Shown here one piece after another: positions 17,014 through 25,968 of a DNA stretch of 64,000 nucleotides. The translations under genes and the position numbers were made by a program. Position 1 is the first letter of the stretch. Each line of letters starts with the position of its first letter. Source of the DNA: Fulvivirga sp. M361. GTDB taxonomy: Bacteria > Bacteroidota > Bacteroidia > Cytophagales > Cyclobacteriaceae. The notes below the pieces were generated by a model that made no database searches, was not told where the DNA came from, and was given only the letters and a program-made list of their open reading frames with translations. The DNA lies in contig NZ_VKDC01000001.1 in NCBI RefSeq assembly GCF_007097395.1, forward strand, positions 131,501 through 195,500, in the 5' to 3' direction.

Positions 17014-19395
17014 CTAACCCCTCAAAATCGTCACAGGATTTGCTGTCGAAGACTTTATAGTGTGATACAAAACCGTGAACAGAAATATAAGTGTTAAACT
17101 GAGTACAGCAAGAGATATGGACAAGAATCCAATTTCTACCTTGTAGGCATAGTTTTTCAACCATATCGTCATAAGTGAATAGGCGATTGGAATACCAATA
17201 ATAGTAGCTACACTAAGCGACCCTAGATACCCCTTAGTGAACATAACCAAAATGTTGAACGATGATGCCCCAAAAATTTTTCTCACCCCTATTTCCCTTA
17301 GCCTTTTTGTAGAAACTAAAAGTGAAAAACCGAACAAGCCCAAACACGAAATAACAATGGAAAGAGCTGTGAAGATTTTAAAGAGCTTAGCAAAATAAAT
17401 ATCCTCCTTATCTTGAGATTTAAATCTCTCAGCTAACAAAAAGTAGTCAAAAGGATTATCCGGATAAACCTGGGCCCAAACATTTTCTATTCCACTTACC
17501 TTTTTTTGCAAATCATTATAATCATTGCTAAGGCTATGGACTTTTAAGGAAAAATGACCCCGGTTGTCATTGAATTGAAAAGCCATGGGTCTGATCTCAT
17601 ATCTTAATGAAGTTTTATGGTAATTTTCGACAATTCCCATAAGTTCAAGCTCCTTATCTCCGTCTAACAGCAACTTCGTGGGCATCATTTTATCAAAATC
17701 GATAATCCCCAGGGCTCGTGCAGCTGATTCATTTAATATGATACCTTTTCGGTTTCTCCAGCGGGCATTTGGGATGAAATTACCTCCGGCAACAAACCTT
17801 ATTTCATACAAATCTAAAAACCGATCATCGACGCCATTTAAGTAAACAAGTTTCTTTTCATTCGGATCATCAAGGCTAAGAAAAGATTCACGTCTATATT
17901 CTTCTCCTGGTATTGTTGATGATGATGTAATTCCAGCCAAAAAAGATAGTTCCTTACATTTTTCCTTGAAGAGTCTCAGCTTTTTAGTTTTACTTTCCCA
18001 TGTACCCTTTTCCATAGGTGACTTGACAATAATGGTATTTTCAATATTGATCCCTTTGTTCTTACTACTCATAAAATCCAATTGATTCATAATTACAAAA
18101 ATGCAGATCATCAAAATTGTTGAGATAGAGAACTGGAAGATCAAGAGCAATTTTCTTAATCTCAAACTTCCAATTTTACCCCCAAAACCTTTTTGTAAAG
18201 CAGAGCTTAGATTATGTGAGAAGAGAACCATTGACGGAATAGCTGCTACCAGCACCGTCCCAATTATGAAGATTGACAAGAAAGCGAGGTTGATAAAACC
18301 AGGATCACCAATCAATGGTAATAAATGGCCATTTGTAAACGATTGCAAATATGGTTCGAGACCTAAATAGACAACAACACTTATGATTAACGAGGTCAAA
18401 CAAATGAGGCCGGACTCGAAATAAAATTGCGATTTCAAATTTGCTACAGTAGCTCCCATCACTCTGAGTATTCCGATTTCCTTAAACCTACCGTAGGATT
18501 GCCCAATGCTCTGGTTTATAAAGTTCACCCAGGAGATAAGGAGAATAAACAAACCAACAACAGCCAGCATATATTCAATACTTGATAATTGTTTCTTTGC
18601 AAATGGCTCCAACGATATCACAACTTTTTTATTTGTCTTTTCAAGTGGAGCAATCTCATTTATATCACTTGTCAATTTTGTTTCCAATTTGGGTGATTCT
18701 ATCTTTTCACTCAATAACACATAAGTCTTATGGGCAGGAACATCCCAATAATATTCTGTGCTCAGTGGGGATGAATGGACTAAAAAATCAAATCTGAATT
18801 TTGAATTTTTTGGAATATCTTCTACGACTCCAGTCACTTCATACATAGTCTCTTTCCCCCATGAAACTCGTATGGTAAGCACCTTTCCCAAGGCGTTAGT
18901 CGTTCCAAAATACTTCTGGGAAGTTGATTTTGTGATGACAATGGAGTTAACCCGGGATAAGGCTGTTTCCGGATTCCCAAAGATTAGTGGAAATGAAAAT
19001 ATTTTTAGAAAATTAGAGTCCGTAGAAAATATTTTGTTTTCAATAAATGATATTCTGCTATCTGCGTCCTCTTCACTTATAACCAGAGATTCTACATGGT
19101 AGTTGTATCTTGATACGCTAAGAACCTCAGGATATTGATTTACGATTTCTCCTAAACCCCAATAGGTAGTTTCACCCTTTATTGAAGCGTTATTTTCTGA
19201 GGATTCTTCCTGGGCAATGGTATAAATCCTATCCTTCTTAACATGAAAGTTATCCACATACAGTGAACCACCGATATATTTTGCAATTATTAAGACCGAT
19301 AACATTCCACAGACCAGTCCAAACACATTTATGACTGTATAGTATTTGTTTTTGATCAGGACTTTTTTGGCCAATTTGAAATAGTGGCGGATCAT
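17014..19395 (-). CDS. ABC transporter permease, MacB/FtsX type, 8 membrane segments
   Basis: The 793-residue protein has a membrane segment at about 20-42, a periplasmic MacB_PCD-like domain (about 45-260), an FtsX block (about 275-405), then a second copy of this arrangement with the final FtsX block at about 670-790. It ends in ANPVTILRG, the NPVxxL signature shared by the other permeases of the window. MacB-type permeases couple ATP hydrolysis to movements in the periplasm; no ATPase or adaptor gene is adjacent. It stands alone on the minus strand. Confidence 0.92.
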   Translation of the reverse strand: MIRHYFKLAKKVLIKNKYYTVINVFGLVCGMLSVLIIAKYIGGSLYVDNFHVKKDRIYTIAQEESSENNASIKGETTYWGLGEIVNQYPEVLSVSRYNYHVESLVISEEDADSRISFIENKIFSTDSNFLKIFSFPLIFGNPETALSRVNSIVITKSTSQKYFGTTNALGKVLTIRVSWGKETMYEVTGVVEDIPKNSKFRFDFLVHSSPLSTEYYWDVPAHKTYVLLSEKIESPKLETKLTSDINEIAPLEKTNKKVVISLEPFAKKQLSSIEYMLAVVGLFILLISWVNFINQSIGQSYGRFKEIGILRVMGATVANLKSQFYFESGLICLTSLIISVVVYLGLEPYLQSFTNGHLLPLIGDPGFINLAFLSIFIIGTVLVAAIPSMVLFSHNLSSALQKGFGGKIGSLRLRKLLLIFQFSISTILMICIFVIMNQLDFMSSKNKGINIENTIIVKSPMEKGTWESKTKKLRLFKEKCKELSFLAGITSSSTIPGEEYRRESFLSLDDPNEKKLVYLNGVDDRFLDLYEIRFVAGGNFIPNARWRNRKGIILNESAARALGIIDFDKMMPTKLLLDGDKELELMGIVENYHKTSLRYEIRPMAFQFNDNRGHFSLKVHSLSNDYNDLQKKVSGIENVWAQVYPDNPFDYFLLAERFKSQDKEDIYFAKLFKIFTALSIVISCLGLFGFSLLVSTKRLREIGVRKIFGASSFNILVMFTKGYLGSLSVATIIGIPIAYSLMTIWLKNYAYKVEIGFLSISLAVLSLTLIFLFTVLYHTIKSSTANPVTILRG

Positions 19396-19521
19396 ATATT
19401 TCCAGAATCTTTAATTTGAGTTATGTTTTAGCTAAAATATGAATTTGTTATGGTAGTTTCAGAAAACGTCAATTAATGTACCACAACGCCAAGCTATAGG
19501 TTGTAGCTCGTTAGTTGAAGT

Positions 19522-20046
19522 TTATTGTTTTAAGTTCTCAAGAAGTCGGTAGTTCGAGAAGGTTATCAGAGTGATTAGAGGGAATAGAGCTGCTACTACA
19601 TTAACTAGCAGTTCAGATCCCGTCCATTTTTCAATAGAGAAAAGTAGGAATTGATAGGTAATTAACAAGGACACGATCAGTCCAACCGTTCCACGAATTA
19701 CGACCCCCCTGGTCGTAGGAACGCTACGCTTAACCGACGACCAGGGGGGTGCTTTTATTTCAATGCAGACTGCAACGAAGAACGACAATGTTGCCAAAAC
19801 CAGAAGTCCAAAAATCCATCGACTTAGAGAGCATATGATTTTCATTTCTTTATCAAATTTATGTTCAGCGATTCCGTCCTTAAGAAACACTGGAGTCAAA
19901 ATAACAAGGTAACGGAACTGTGCGGCGAAAAACCCCATGCTCTCATTTCTACCCATTAATCTGTCTGCTCTACTTAGGTAGATAAAATGAACTACCATTT
20001 TAGTCGCATAGAGAGTTACAACCATAATAAAGATATAAGGGCTCAT
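19522..20046 (-). CDS. Four-segment membrane protein of unknown function
   Basis: The 174-residue protein has hydrophobic segments at about 3-22, 45-57, 75-95, 118-135 and 145-165. I recognise no family. Residues around 97-113 (APPWSSVKRSVPTTRGVV) are unusual: they are encoded by a 48-bp GC-rich palindrome at 19703-19750 that looks like an in-frame insert in a loop between membrane segments. The gene lies alone between the FtsX permease and the SdpI gene. Confidence 0.65.
   Translation of the reverse strand: MSPYIFIMVVTLYATKMVVHFIYLSRADRLMGRNESMGFFAAQFRYLVILTPVFLKDGIAEHKFDKEMKIICSLSRWIFGLLVLATLSFFVAVCIEIKAPPWSSVKRSVPTTRGVVIRGTVGLIVSLLITYQFLLFSIEKWTGSELLVNVVAALFPLITLITFSNYRLLENLKQ
19703..19750. 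repeat. 48-bp GC-rich palindromic element inside a coding region
   Basis: Left arm 19703-19716 (ACCCCCCTGGTCGT) is the exact reverse complement of 19737-19750, with a 20-nt loop. The element is 16 codons long and keeps the reading frame of the surrounding membrane protein gene. Its G+C is far above the flanks. Confidence 0.75.
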
Positions 20047-20167
20047 TCAGTTGGGAAGTTTTCCAAGTGCTAATGAATAACAACAATACCGTTATTCGAT
20101 CGCTAAAATAATTATAAATGTGTACATGAGGGGCAAATCATTGACTGGTACCAACTATATCTAACGT

Positions 20168-20497
20168 TCACCCAAATTTCATCCTTAAATGACGTTCCGT
20201 AAAATACATCACAGCAAAAACACAAACTATGAGTCCGACACAGGAAGCAAGCACTGCAATACTTAAATCAAATAGTAAAAACAGTGGTAATTCAACCAAA
20301 CTATTGATGATAAAACTCCATAACATCAAATCATTGGCATAACGTTGGGCCTCATTCCAGGAAGCCTGGTCTTTGGTAGACCTTTTGGTACGGTATCCAT
20401 AAAAGTTATTGATATGTGCAGGAGGAAAAGCTTTGAAAATGGTAGCCAAAAGGACCATAGCCGGGCCGGCTAAAAAATATACAATCCAGGTAATCAT
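20168..20497 (-). CDS. SdpI-family membrane protein
   Basis: From the ATG at 20497 the protein has 109 residues (an ATG at 20536 would overlap the kinase gene and prepend MAQFSHLSFKLIN). The SdpI signature INNFYGYRTKRSTKDQASWN, followed by EAQRYAND, lies between membrane segments 1 and 2; three segments in total are visible. SdpI proteins confer immunity to or sense the SDP toxin in Bacillus; in Bacteroidota the role is not established. It begins 10 bp after the histidine kinase stop and is probably the last gene of that operon. Confidence 0.85.
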   Translation of the reverse strand: MITWIVYFLAGPAMVLLATIFKAFPPAHINNFYGYRTKRSTKDQASWNEAQRYANDLMLWSFIINSLVELPLFLLFDLSIAVLASCVGLIVCVFAVMYFTERHLRMKFG

Positions 20498-20507
20498 ATT
20501 TATTAAT

Positions 20508-21857
20508 TTAAAAGATAAGTGTGAAAACTGTGCCACTATCCGCGGGTTTCTTCACAATTACATCACCATTATGTAGTTTCATTATTTGCCGCGCGAAGCT
20601 CAGCCCGATGCCGGTACCTTGTTTTTTTGTGGTGTAAAAAGGAATAAAGATCTTTTCCAGAATGTCATCCGGTATGCCAGGCCCATTATCAGCGATGGTT
20701 ATCACTGTCCGCCCTCCGGGATTTCTTTCCGTGGTAACACTAATGGCACCGCCTGACTGGCTCTTCATAGCTTCAATCGCATTTTTTATAATATTGATCA
20801 GCACCTGCTCTATTAGATCACGGTCTACAAGAATGGTCAGCGGCCCCTTAACCAATAAAAGGATAAGCTCCAACCCGGATTTTTTTATATCAGGGCGCAG
20901 TAAATCAGCAATACGTTGTATCAGTAAGTGAAGATCTACTGAGGCAAGCTTAAGTTCCGGGACCCGGGAGAAGTGCTTATAAGCATCTACAAAGCGTACC
21001 AGCCCTCTACTCCTGTTTTCAATGGTTTTCAGACTGCTGATCACATCTTCTTTGTCCTCTCCTGTAAGGTCATTAAAGCTATCTTGGGCAGACAGCATTC
21101 CATTGATCGCGTTGCTCAGCGAGGCGATAGGGGTGACAGAGTTCATTATTTCATGGGTCAACACACTGATCAGTTTTTGCCAGGCCTCTATTTCTTTCTG
21201 GTCCAGCTCTGAATTGATGTTTTGCAATAGCACCAACCGAAAGTTTTTTTGTTGTAATACAAAGTCCTTCACTTGTACAGAGAGCTGCTGCATTTCATCC
21301 TGTATAAAAGTTTTTACCACACGTTTTTCCCCGGATAGTAATGAAGTTATCACCTGAAGCAATTTGACATCAATATTTTCCATCTCATGGATCGTTCTCA
21401 AATAGGGTTTTTTCAGCAGGACCTTTGCTGCCGGGTTCATAAACTCTACACGGCCATCTTCCTCATAACTGATAATGGATACACCAATATTTTCGTTGAG
21501 TGTCTGGAGGTAGAGGTACTGTGTTTCTTTTTCAATACTTATTTTCTGGAACTCCCGGATCACATCGTTAAAAGCGCTGCTCAGTCCGGCTTCCAAAGGA
21601 TCATTACGCTGCCCGGTGAATGTATTGGTGAAAGCCCCCTGTCGAATAGAAATTAAAAACTGTGTTAGCTTTTTAGTAGTCCGCTCCGTGTAATAGACCA
21701 GATTAATAACAACAGAAAGCAGTAATATTCCCAGTACCAGAGGGGTAAAAAACCATTGCGTAGTCGTAAGTACCCATGCCAACATCATACAGAGTAACAA
21801 AATGAGCGTCACCCTGATCACCACATTTACACGGAAATTATACAGGTTCATTGCCAT
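20508..21857 (-). CDS. Membrane sensor histidine kinase, NtrY/NtrB type
   Basis: The 449-residue protein has two N-terminal membrane segments (about 10-30 and 36-56), a PAS-like domain (about 112-215), a HisKA domain with phosphoacceptor His235 (KLISVLTHEIMNSVTPIASL) and a HATPase domain (INIIKNAIEAM, ITIADNGPGIP, GTGIGLSFARQIM). It follows the sigma-54 regulator gene by 50 bp in the same direction and is its likely partner. The signal is unknown; it may be membrane-embedded because no large periplasmic domain is present. Confidence 0.93.
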   Translation of the reverse strand: MAMNLYNFRVNVVIRVTLILLLCMMLAWVLTTTQWFFTPLVLGILLLSVVINLVYYTERTTKKLTQFLISIRQGAFTNTFTGQRNDPLEAGLSSAFNDVIREFQKISIEKETQYLYLQTLNENIGVSIISYEEDGRVEFMNPAAKVLLKKPYLRTIHEMENIDVKLLQVITSLLSGEKRVVKTFIQDEMQQLSVQVKDFVLQQKNFRLVLLQNINSELDQKEIEAWQKLISVLTHEIMNSVTPIASLSNAINGMLSAQDSFNDLTGEDKEDVISSLKTIENRSRGLVRFVDAYKHFSRVPELKLASVDLHLLIQRIADLLRPDIKKSGLELILLLVKGPLTILVDRDLIEQVLINIIKNAIEAMKSQSGGAISVTTERNPGGRTVITIADNGPGIPDDILEKIFIPFYTTKKQGTGIGLSFARQIMKLHNGDVIVKKPADSGTVFTLIF

Positions 21858-21907
21858 GACAGCGACATTTTTTGGTTATAATGATTTTGCGTGTTGGCCT
21901 TTTCCAG

Positions 21908-23278
21908 TCAATACTTAATGCCATATTTGTCCAGTTTTCTATAAATGGTAGTACGCCCGAGTCCTAACTCTTTAGCTGCCTTACTGATATTACCCTGATT
22001 TTTTTGGATTGCTCTTTCGATTGCTGCTTTTTCCATATCATCCAGGTTTAATGAATGGACAGGAGTAACTGCTTTGGGGTTAAGGAGAAAATCATCGGCA
22101 TCCAGCTGATCACCTTCTGCCATAATCACAGCCCGCTCAACGGCATGTTGTAATTCCCTTACGTTCCCGGGCCAGGTGTATCCCGATAAATGCTCCAGGG
22201 CTTGATCCGTAAGTTCAATAGTAGATTTGCGATATCTCTGGGTATAGTTATTCAAAAAATGTTGAGTAAGTAAAGGAATGTCATCCATACGTTCCCGTAG
22301 TGCGGGTAGGACCAACTCCACTGTATTCAGTCGATACAAGAGGTCCTCACGAAATTCTTTGGTGCTCACCATTTCATGTAAGTTCCCATTGGTAGCTGCA
22401 ATGACGCGACAATTGATTGGAATGGGCACATTTTCACCTACACGTACCACTTCCCGGCTTTGTAATACCGTTAGTAATTTGGCTTGCATGGGCAATGACA
22501 GGTTACCTATTTCATCCAGGAAGAGCGTACCGTTATTCGCTAATTCAAACCGTCCCTGACGATTTTCCCTGGCATCTGTAAATGCCCCTTTTTTATGACC
22601 GAAAAGCTCACTTTCAAACAGGCTTTCAGGAATAGCCCCTAAATCAACTTTAATGAAGGCTTCTTCCGAACGGCCGGACCTCTGATGTATCGCCTGGGCC
22701 ACCAGCTCCTTCCCGGTACCGTTTTCCCCCAAAACCAACACATTAGCGTCTGTAGAAGCCACTTTACGGATCACCCTAAAGGTCTCTCGCATGGCAATGG
22801 AATTTCCAATCAGTTCATTTTCCGAAGATGAGATAAATTTCTTCAGCGACCGCTGCTCTGTTTTAAGGTTTTCGAGCTCCTTTTTAGAACTACTATGTTT
22901 AAAGGCCGACATCACCGTAGCTTGTAACTTCTCATTTTCCCAGGGTTTAACTACAAAATCAGTGGCCCCGGCTTTCATGGCCGCTACAGCCAGCTTGATG
23001 TCTCCATACGCGGTGATCATGACCACCTGCTGATCAGGCTTCTTTTGTTTGATATGCTTTAACCAGAAAAGTCCCTCCTTACCACTGGTAGCGCCAATGG
23101 TATAATTCATGTCCAGTACCACGACATCAAAGGGCTGATGTCCGATAAGATAATTAAGTTGTTGCGGATTACTCTCCGTGGTGATAGAGGAAAACAAAGG
23201 TTTCAATACAATACGAGCCGTATGTAACAGATCAGGATCATCATCCACGATCAAAATATGTGCGTTAACTTTATCCAT
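21908..23278 (-). CDS. Sigma-54-dependent response regulator, NtrC type
   Basis: The 456-residue protein has a receiver domain (acceptor Asp56 in VVVLDMNY), an AAA+ domain with Walker A GENGTGKE (184-191), the sigma-54-contact loop as GAFTDA (231-236) and FLDEIGNL, and a Fis-type helix-turn-helix at the C-terminus (NISKAAKELGLGRTTIYRKL). The receiver has a short insertion after Asp56 (NYTIGATSGKEG). Phosphorylated by the adjacent kinase, it should activate sigma-54 promoters. Two dyads immediately upstream of its start (23311-23350) are likely binding sites and face the divergent permease operon. Confidence 0.94.
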   Translation of the reverse strand: MDKVNAHILIVDDDPDLLHTARIVLKPLFSSITTESNPQQLNYLIGHQPFDVVVLDMNYTIGATSGKEGLFWLKHIKQKKPDQQVVMITAYGDIKLAVAAMKAGATDFVVKPWENEKLQATVMSAFKHSSSKKELENLKTEQRSLKKFISSSENELIGNSIAMRETFRVIRKVASTDANVLVLGENGTGKELVAQAIHQRSGRSEEAFIKVDLGAIPESLFESELFGHKKGAFTDARENRQGRFELANNGTLFLDEIGNLSLPMQAKLLTVLQSREVVRVGENVPIPINCRVIAATNGNLHEMVSTKEFREDLLYRLNTVELVLPALRERMDDIPLLTQHFLNNYTQRYRKSTIELTDQALEHLSGYTWPGNVRELQHAVERAVIMAEGDQLDADDFLLNPKAVTPVHSLNLDDMEKAAIERAIQKNQGNISKAAKELGLGRTTIYRKLDKYGIKY

Positions 23279-23310
23279 ACCATTTTAATGTTGTATTCAA
23301 GTTAGTGATT

Positions 23311-23350
23311 TGTTCCACATCGGAACAATCTTGTGTTCCTTTTTGGAACA
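23311..23350. promoter_or_regulatory. Pair of TGTTCC-N5-GGAACA dyads (enhancer sites for the sigma-54 regulator)
   Basis: Two perfect dyads, 23311-23327 and 23334-23350, share identical 6-bp arms and are 23 bp apart centre to centre, about two helical turns. They lie between the response-regulator start (23278, minus) and the permease operon (23542, plus), about 190 bp upstream of the latter, the distance expected for an enhancer-binding protein. Confidence 0.75.
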
Positions 23351-23413
23351 GTTATCCAAAAAAGTTTTATGGATACATCCTCCTAAGGCTTTCAAAGGCA
23401 CTTTCCAATACAT

Positions 23414-23428
23414 TGGTACAGATTTCGT
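23414..23428 (+). promoter_or_regulatory. Weak sigma-54 promoter candidate
   Basis: TGGTACAGATTTCGT partly fits TGGCAC-N5-TTGC: the -24 half matches at five of six positions and the -12 half at two of four. It lies between the dyads and the first permease start. The -12 element is poor. Confidence 0.25.
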
Positions 23429-23541
23429 CTGGTAGGATATTGAATTTATATCTGCTTAACTTACTTCATTGTTTAATGCTAAATGACGAAGTTCTGTAGA
23501 TGAAAAGACACCAGTATGATCAATGATTACCTGATATTGCT

Positions 23542-25965
23542 ATGATACGTAACTACTTTAAAATTGCTTTTCGTAACCTGGTAAAACAGAAGCTGTATTC
23601 GGCTATCAATATCCTGGGCCTGGGGTTTGGAATGGCCTGTGTGCTGTTGATCTGTTTTTATGTTCAGGATGAGTTGAGCTATGACCAATTTCATGATGAC
23701 GCCAAAGACATTTATCGTATCGCCTGGTGGGGGGATAACCCCCAAACCCGCACACCACACCCTATGGCACAGGCATTGGTCAAAGACTTTCCACAGGTAA
23801 GTTCGGCAACTTCACTGTCTCCACTATGGGGGCCAGGACTTACGAAACAGACTTTTTCCATAAGAAACCTGGAAAAAGACCTCACATTCGACGAAAGTGA
23901 TATCTTAAGTGTAGACAGCACCTTTTTCGAGGTATTTTCCTTTGAACTATTGAAAGGGAACAGGCAAAAAGTATTGAGAGGGCCAGGAGGGCTACTTCTT
24001 TCAGAATCTTCCGCCTTCAAATATTTTGGGGGTGAAGACCCCATCGGCAAACAACTGGCGATCAATAATGATGAAACGTTACTCACAGTAGAAGGTATTT
24101 TCAAAGATGTGCCTGCCAATTCACACTTTCATTTTGATATGCTGATCTCTTATGTTACACTCAAATACGTTAACCCCGATGATGCCTATTACACCTGGGC
24201 AGATTTTGGGCACTTTAACTACATACGACTCCTGCCTGGCGCTGACCCTATGCAGCTTCAGGAGCAACTCATGGACTGGGTGCAAGGGTATATACAGCTT
24301 TCAAAAGAAGAAATACAGCAAGTGATAGAGACTAATCTACATTTCAGGCTACAGCGTATCACTGACATCCATCTCAAATCAGCGATACGATGGGAGTTAG
24401 CGCCGAATGGCAACAGGAACTATGTATACATTATGACCGCAGCCGCATTATTGATACTGATCACAGCGTGTGTCAATTTTATGAACCTCACCACCTCTCG
24501 TTCTACAGAGCGGTCTAAAGAAATAGGTGTTAGAAAAAGTCTTGGAGCGTTAAAAGGTCAACTGCAGGGACAGTTCCTGGGAGAATCTGTTCTTACTGCC
24601 TTACTGGGTATGCTCCTGGCAGGCTTCCTGGCAGAAGTTTCCCTTCCTTTTTTCAACCACGTGACCGGAAAGGGTATAACTATTGAATATTGGCAAAACC
24701 CTATGATCACCCTAAGTATATTCGGCATAGGCATTTTAACAGGTGTAGTATCAGGGCTGTATCCTGCGTTCTTTTTATCTTCCATCCACCCTGTAATAAG
24801 CCTGAAGGGTTTGAGCAAAGTAAAGCCCTCCGGGGCATGGTTCAGAAAAGGCCTGATGGTATTTCAATTCACCATCTCCATGGCCCTGATAACAGGTAGC
24901 TTTGTTATTTACGATCAGTTGCAATTCATCCAAAACAAAGACCTGGGATTTAATAAAGAACAGCTGATGCTAGTCCCCGTGAAAGACAGACGACTGCAAA
25001 AAAGTATGAACGAACTACGTACCGAATTGCTGAAAATAGAAGGGGTAGCCGCCGTTTCAGGCACTTCTAACGTACCGGGTAAACAATTCAATCAAAATTC
25101 AATATATAAAACCGATCGTCCTGATACACGTATTAGCGCTTCAGAGGTCTTTGTAGACCACGCCATTTTTACTACGCTGGACCTTTCCATTGTTCAAGGC
25201 CATGGGTTTGACAAAGACCGCCAGGCAGACTCATCCGCTTTTATTATCAATGAGACCGCAGCCAGAAATCTGGGACTGACAGACCCCATAGGTGAAGAGA
25301 TCACATGGGAATGGGATAATAACGGACAACCTCCTGTCCGTGGCACAGTCATCGGTATCGTAAAAGATTTTAACTATAATTCATTGCATCAGCCTGTCAG
25401 ACCGTTGTTATTCTGCCTACGCAATGCCTATAATCATACACTGATAAGAATGAACACCAGTGCTAATGCATCTACTATCAAGGCTATTGAATCCGTATGG
25501 CAAAAATTTGATCATCGCTTCGAATTTGAATACAGCTTCTTATCCGATGACCTGGAAGCACAATACATCGGAGAGCAAAAAACGGCACAGGTATTCAGTG
25601 GGTTTTCCATCATTGCTGTAGCCATAGCATGTTTTGGGTTATTCGGTATTGCCTCTCTGAATTATGCTCAGCGTGCCAAAGAAGTAAGTATCCGCAAAGT
25701 AATGGGCGCATCTACCGCACGACTGCTCCATCTGCTGGTATATGATTTCCTAAGGTTGATCTCATTGGCAATCATCATCTCCATTCCCCTGGCATGGGGG
25801 GCAATGGAAAGCTGGCTTCAAAACTTCACTTACAGAATAACACTCAATCCACTGGATTTTATCATAGCAGCCATTGCATTGCTTACCGTAGCCTTGCTTA
25901 CCGTGTCCTATCTGACATGGCACACTTCTGTTCAAAACCCTATCAAATCACTTAAAGAAGAGTAA
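23542..25965 (+). CDS. ABC transporter permease, MacB/FtsX type (first of three)
   Basis: The 807-residue protein begins with MIRNYFKIAFRNLVKQKLYS, then a membrane segment (about 20-40), a periplasmic domain (to about 280), FtsX block (about 285-415, with RSTERSKEIGVRKSLGA), a second segment near 435, another periplasmic domain and a final FtsX block (about 680-800, with AQRAKEVSIRKVMGAS). It ends VQNPIKSLKEE. It leads an operon of three similar permeases with 3-bp gaps, downstream of the paired dyads. No ATPase is encoded nearby, so a shared one elsewhere would be needed, or the proteins serve a non-transport role. Confidence 0.94.
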   Translation: MIRNYFKIAFRNLVKQKLYSAINILGLGFGMACVLLICFYVQDELSYDQFHDDAKDIYRIAWWGDNPQTRTPHPMAQALVKDFPQVSSATSLSPLWGPGLTKQTFSIRNLEKDLTFDESDILSVDSTFFEVFSFELLKGNRQKVLRGPGGLLLSESSAFKYFGGEDPIGKQLAINNDETLLTVEGIFKDVPANSHFHFDMLISYVTLKYVNPDDAYYTWADFGHFNYIRLLPGADPMQLQEQLMDWVQGYIQLSKEEIQQVIETNLHFRLQRITDIHLKSAIRWELAPNGNRNYVYIMTAAALLILITACVNFMNLTTSRSTERSKEIGVRKSLGALKGQLQGQFLGESVLTALLGMLLAGFLAEVSLPFFNHVTGKGITIEYWQNPMITLSIFGIGILTGVVSGLYPAFFLSSIHPVISLKGLSKVKPSGAWFRKGLMVFQFTISMALITGSFVIYDQLQFIQNKDLGFNKEQLMLVPVKDRRLQKSMNELRTELLKIEGVAAVSGTSNVPGKQFNQNSIYKTDRPDTRISASEVFVDHAIFTTLDLSIVQGHGFDKDRQADSSAFIINETAARNLGLTDPIGEEITWEWDNNGQPPVRGTVIGIVKDFNYNSLHQPVRPLLFCLRNAYNHTLIRMNTSANASTIKAIESVWQKFDHRFEFEYSFLSDDLEAQYIGEQKTAQVFSGFSIIAVAIACFGLFGIASLNYAQRAKEVSIRKVMGASTARLLHLLVYDFLRLISLAIIISIPLAWGAMESWLQNFTYRITLNPLDFIIAAIALLTVALLTVSYLTWHTSVQNPIKSLKEE

Positions 25966-25968
25966 AAA

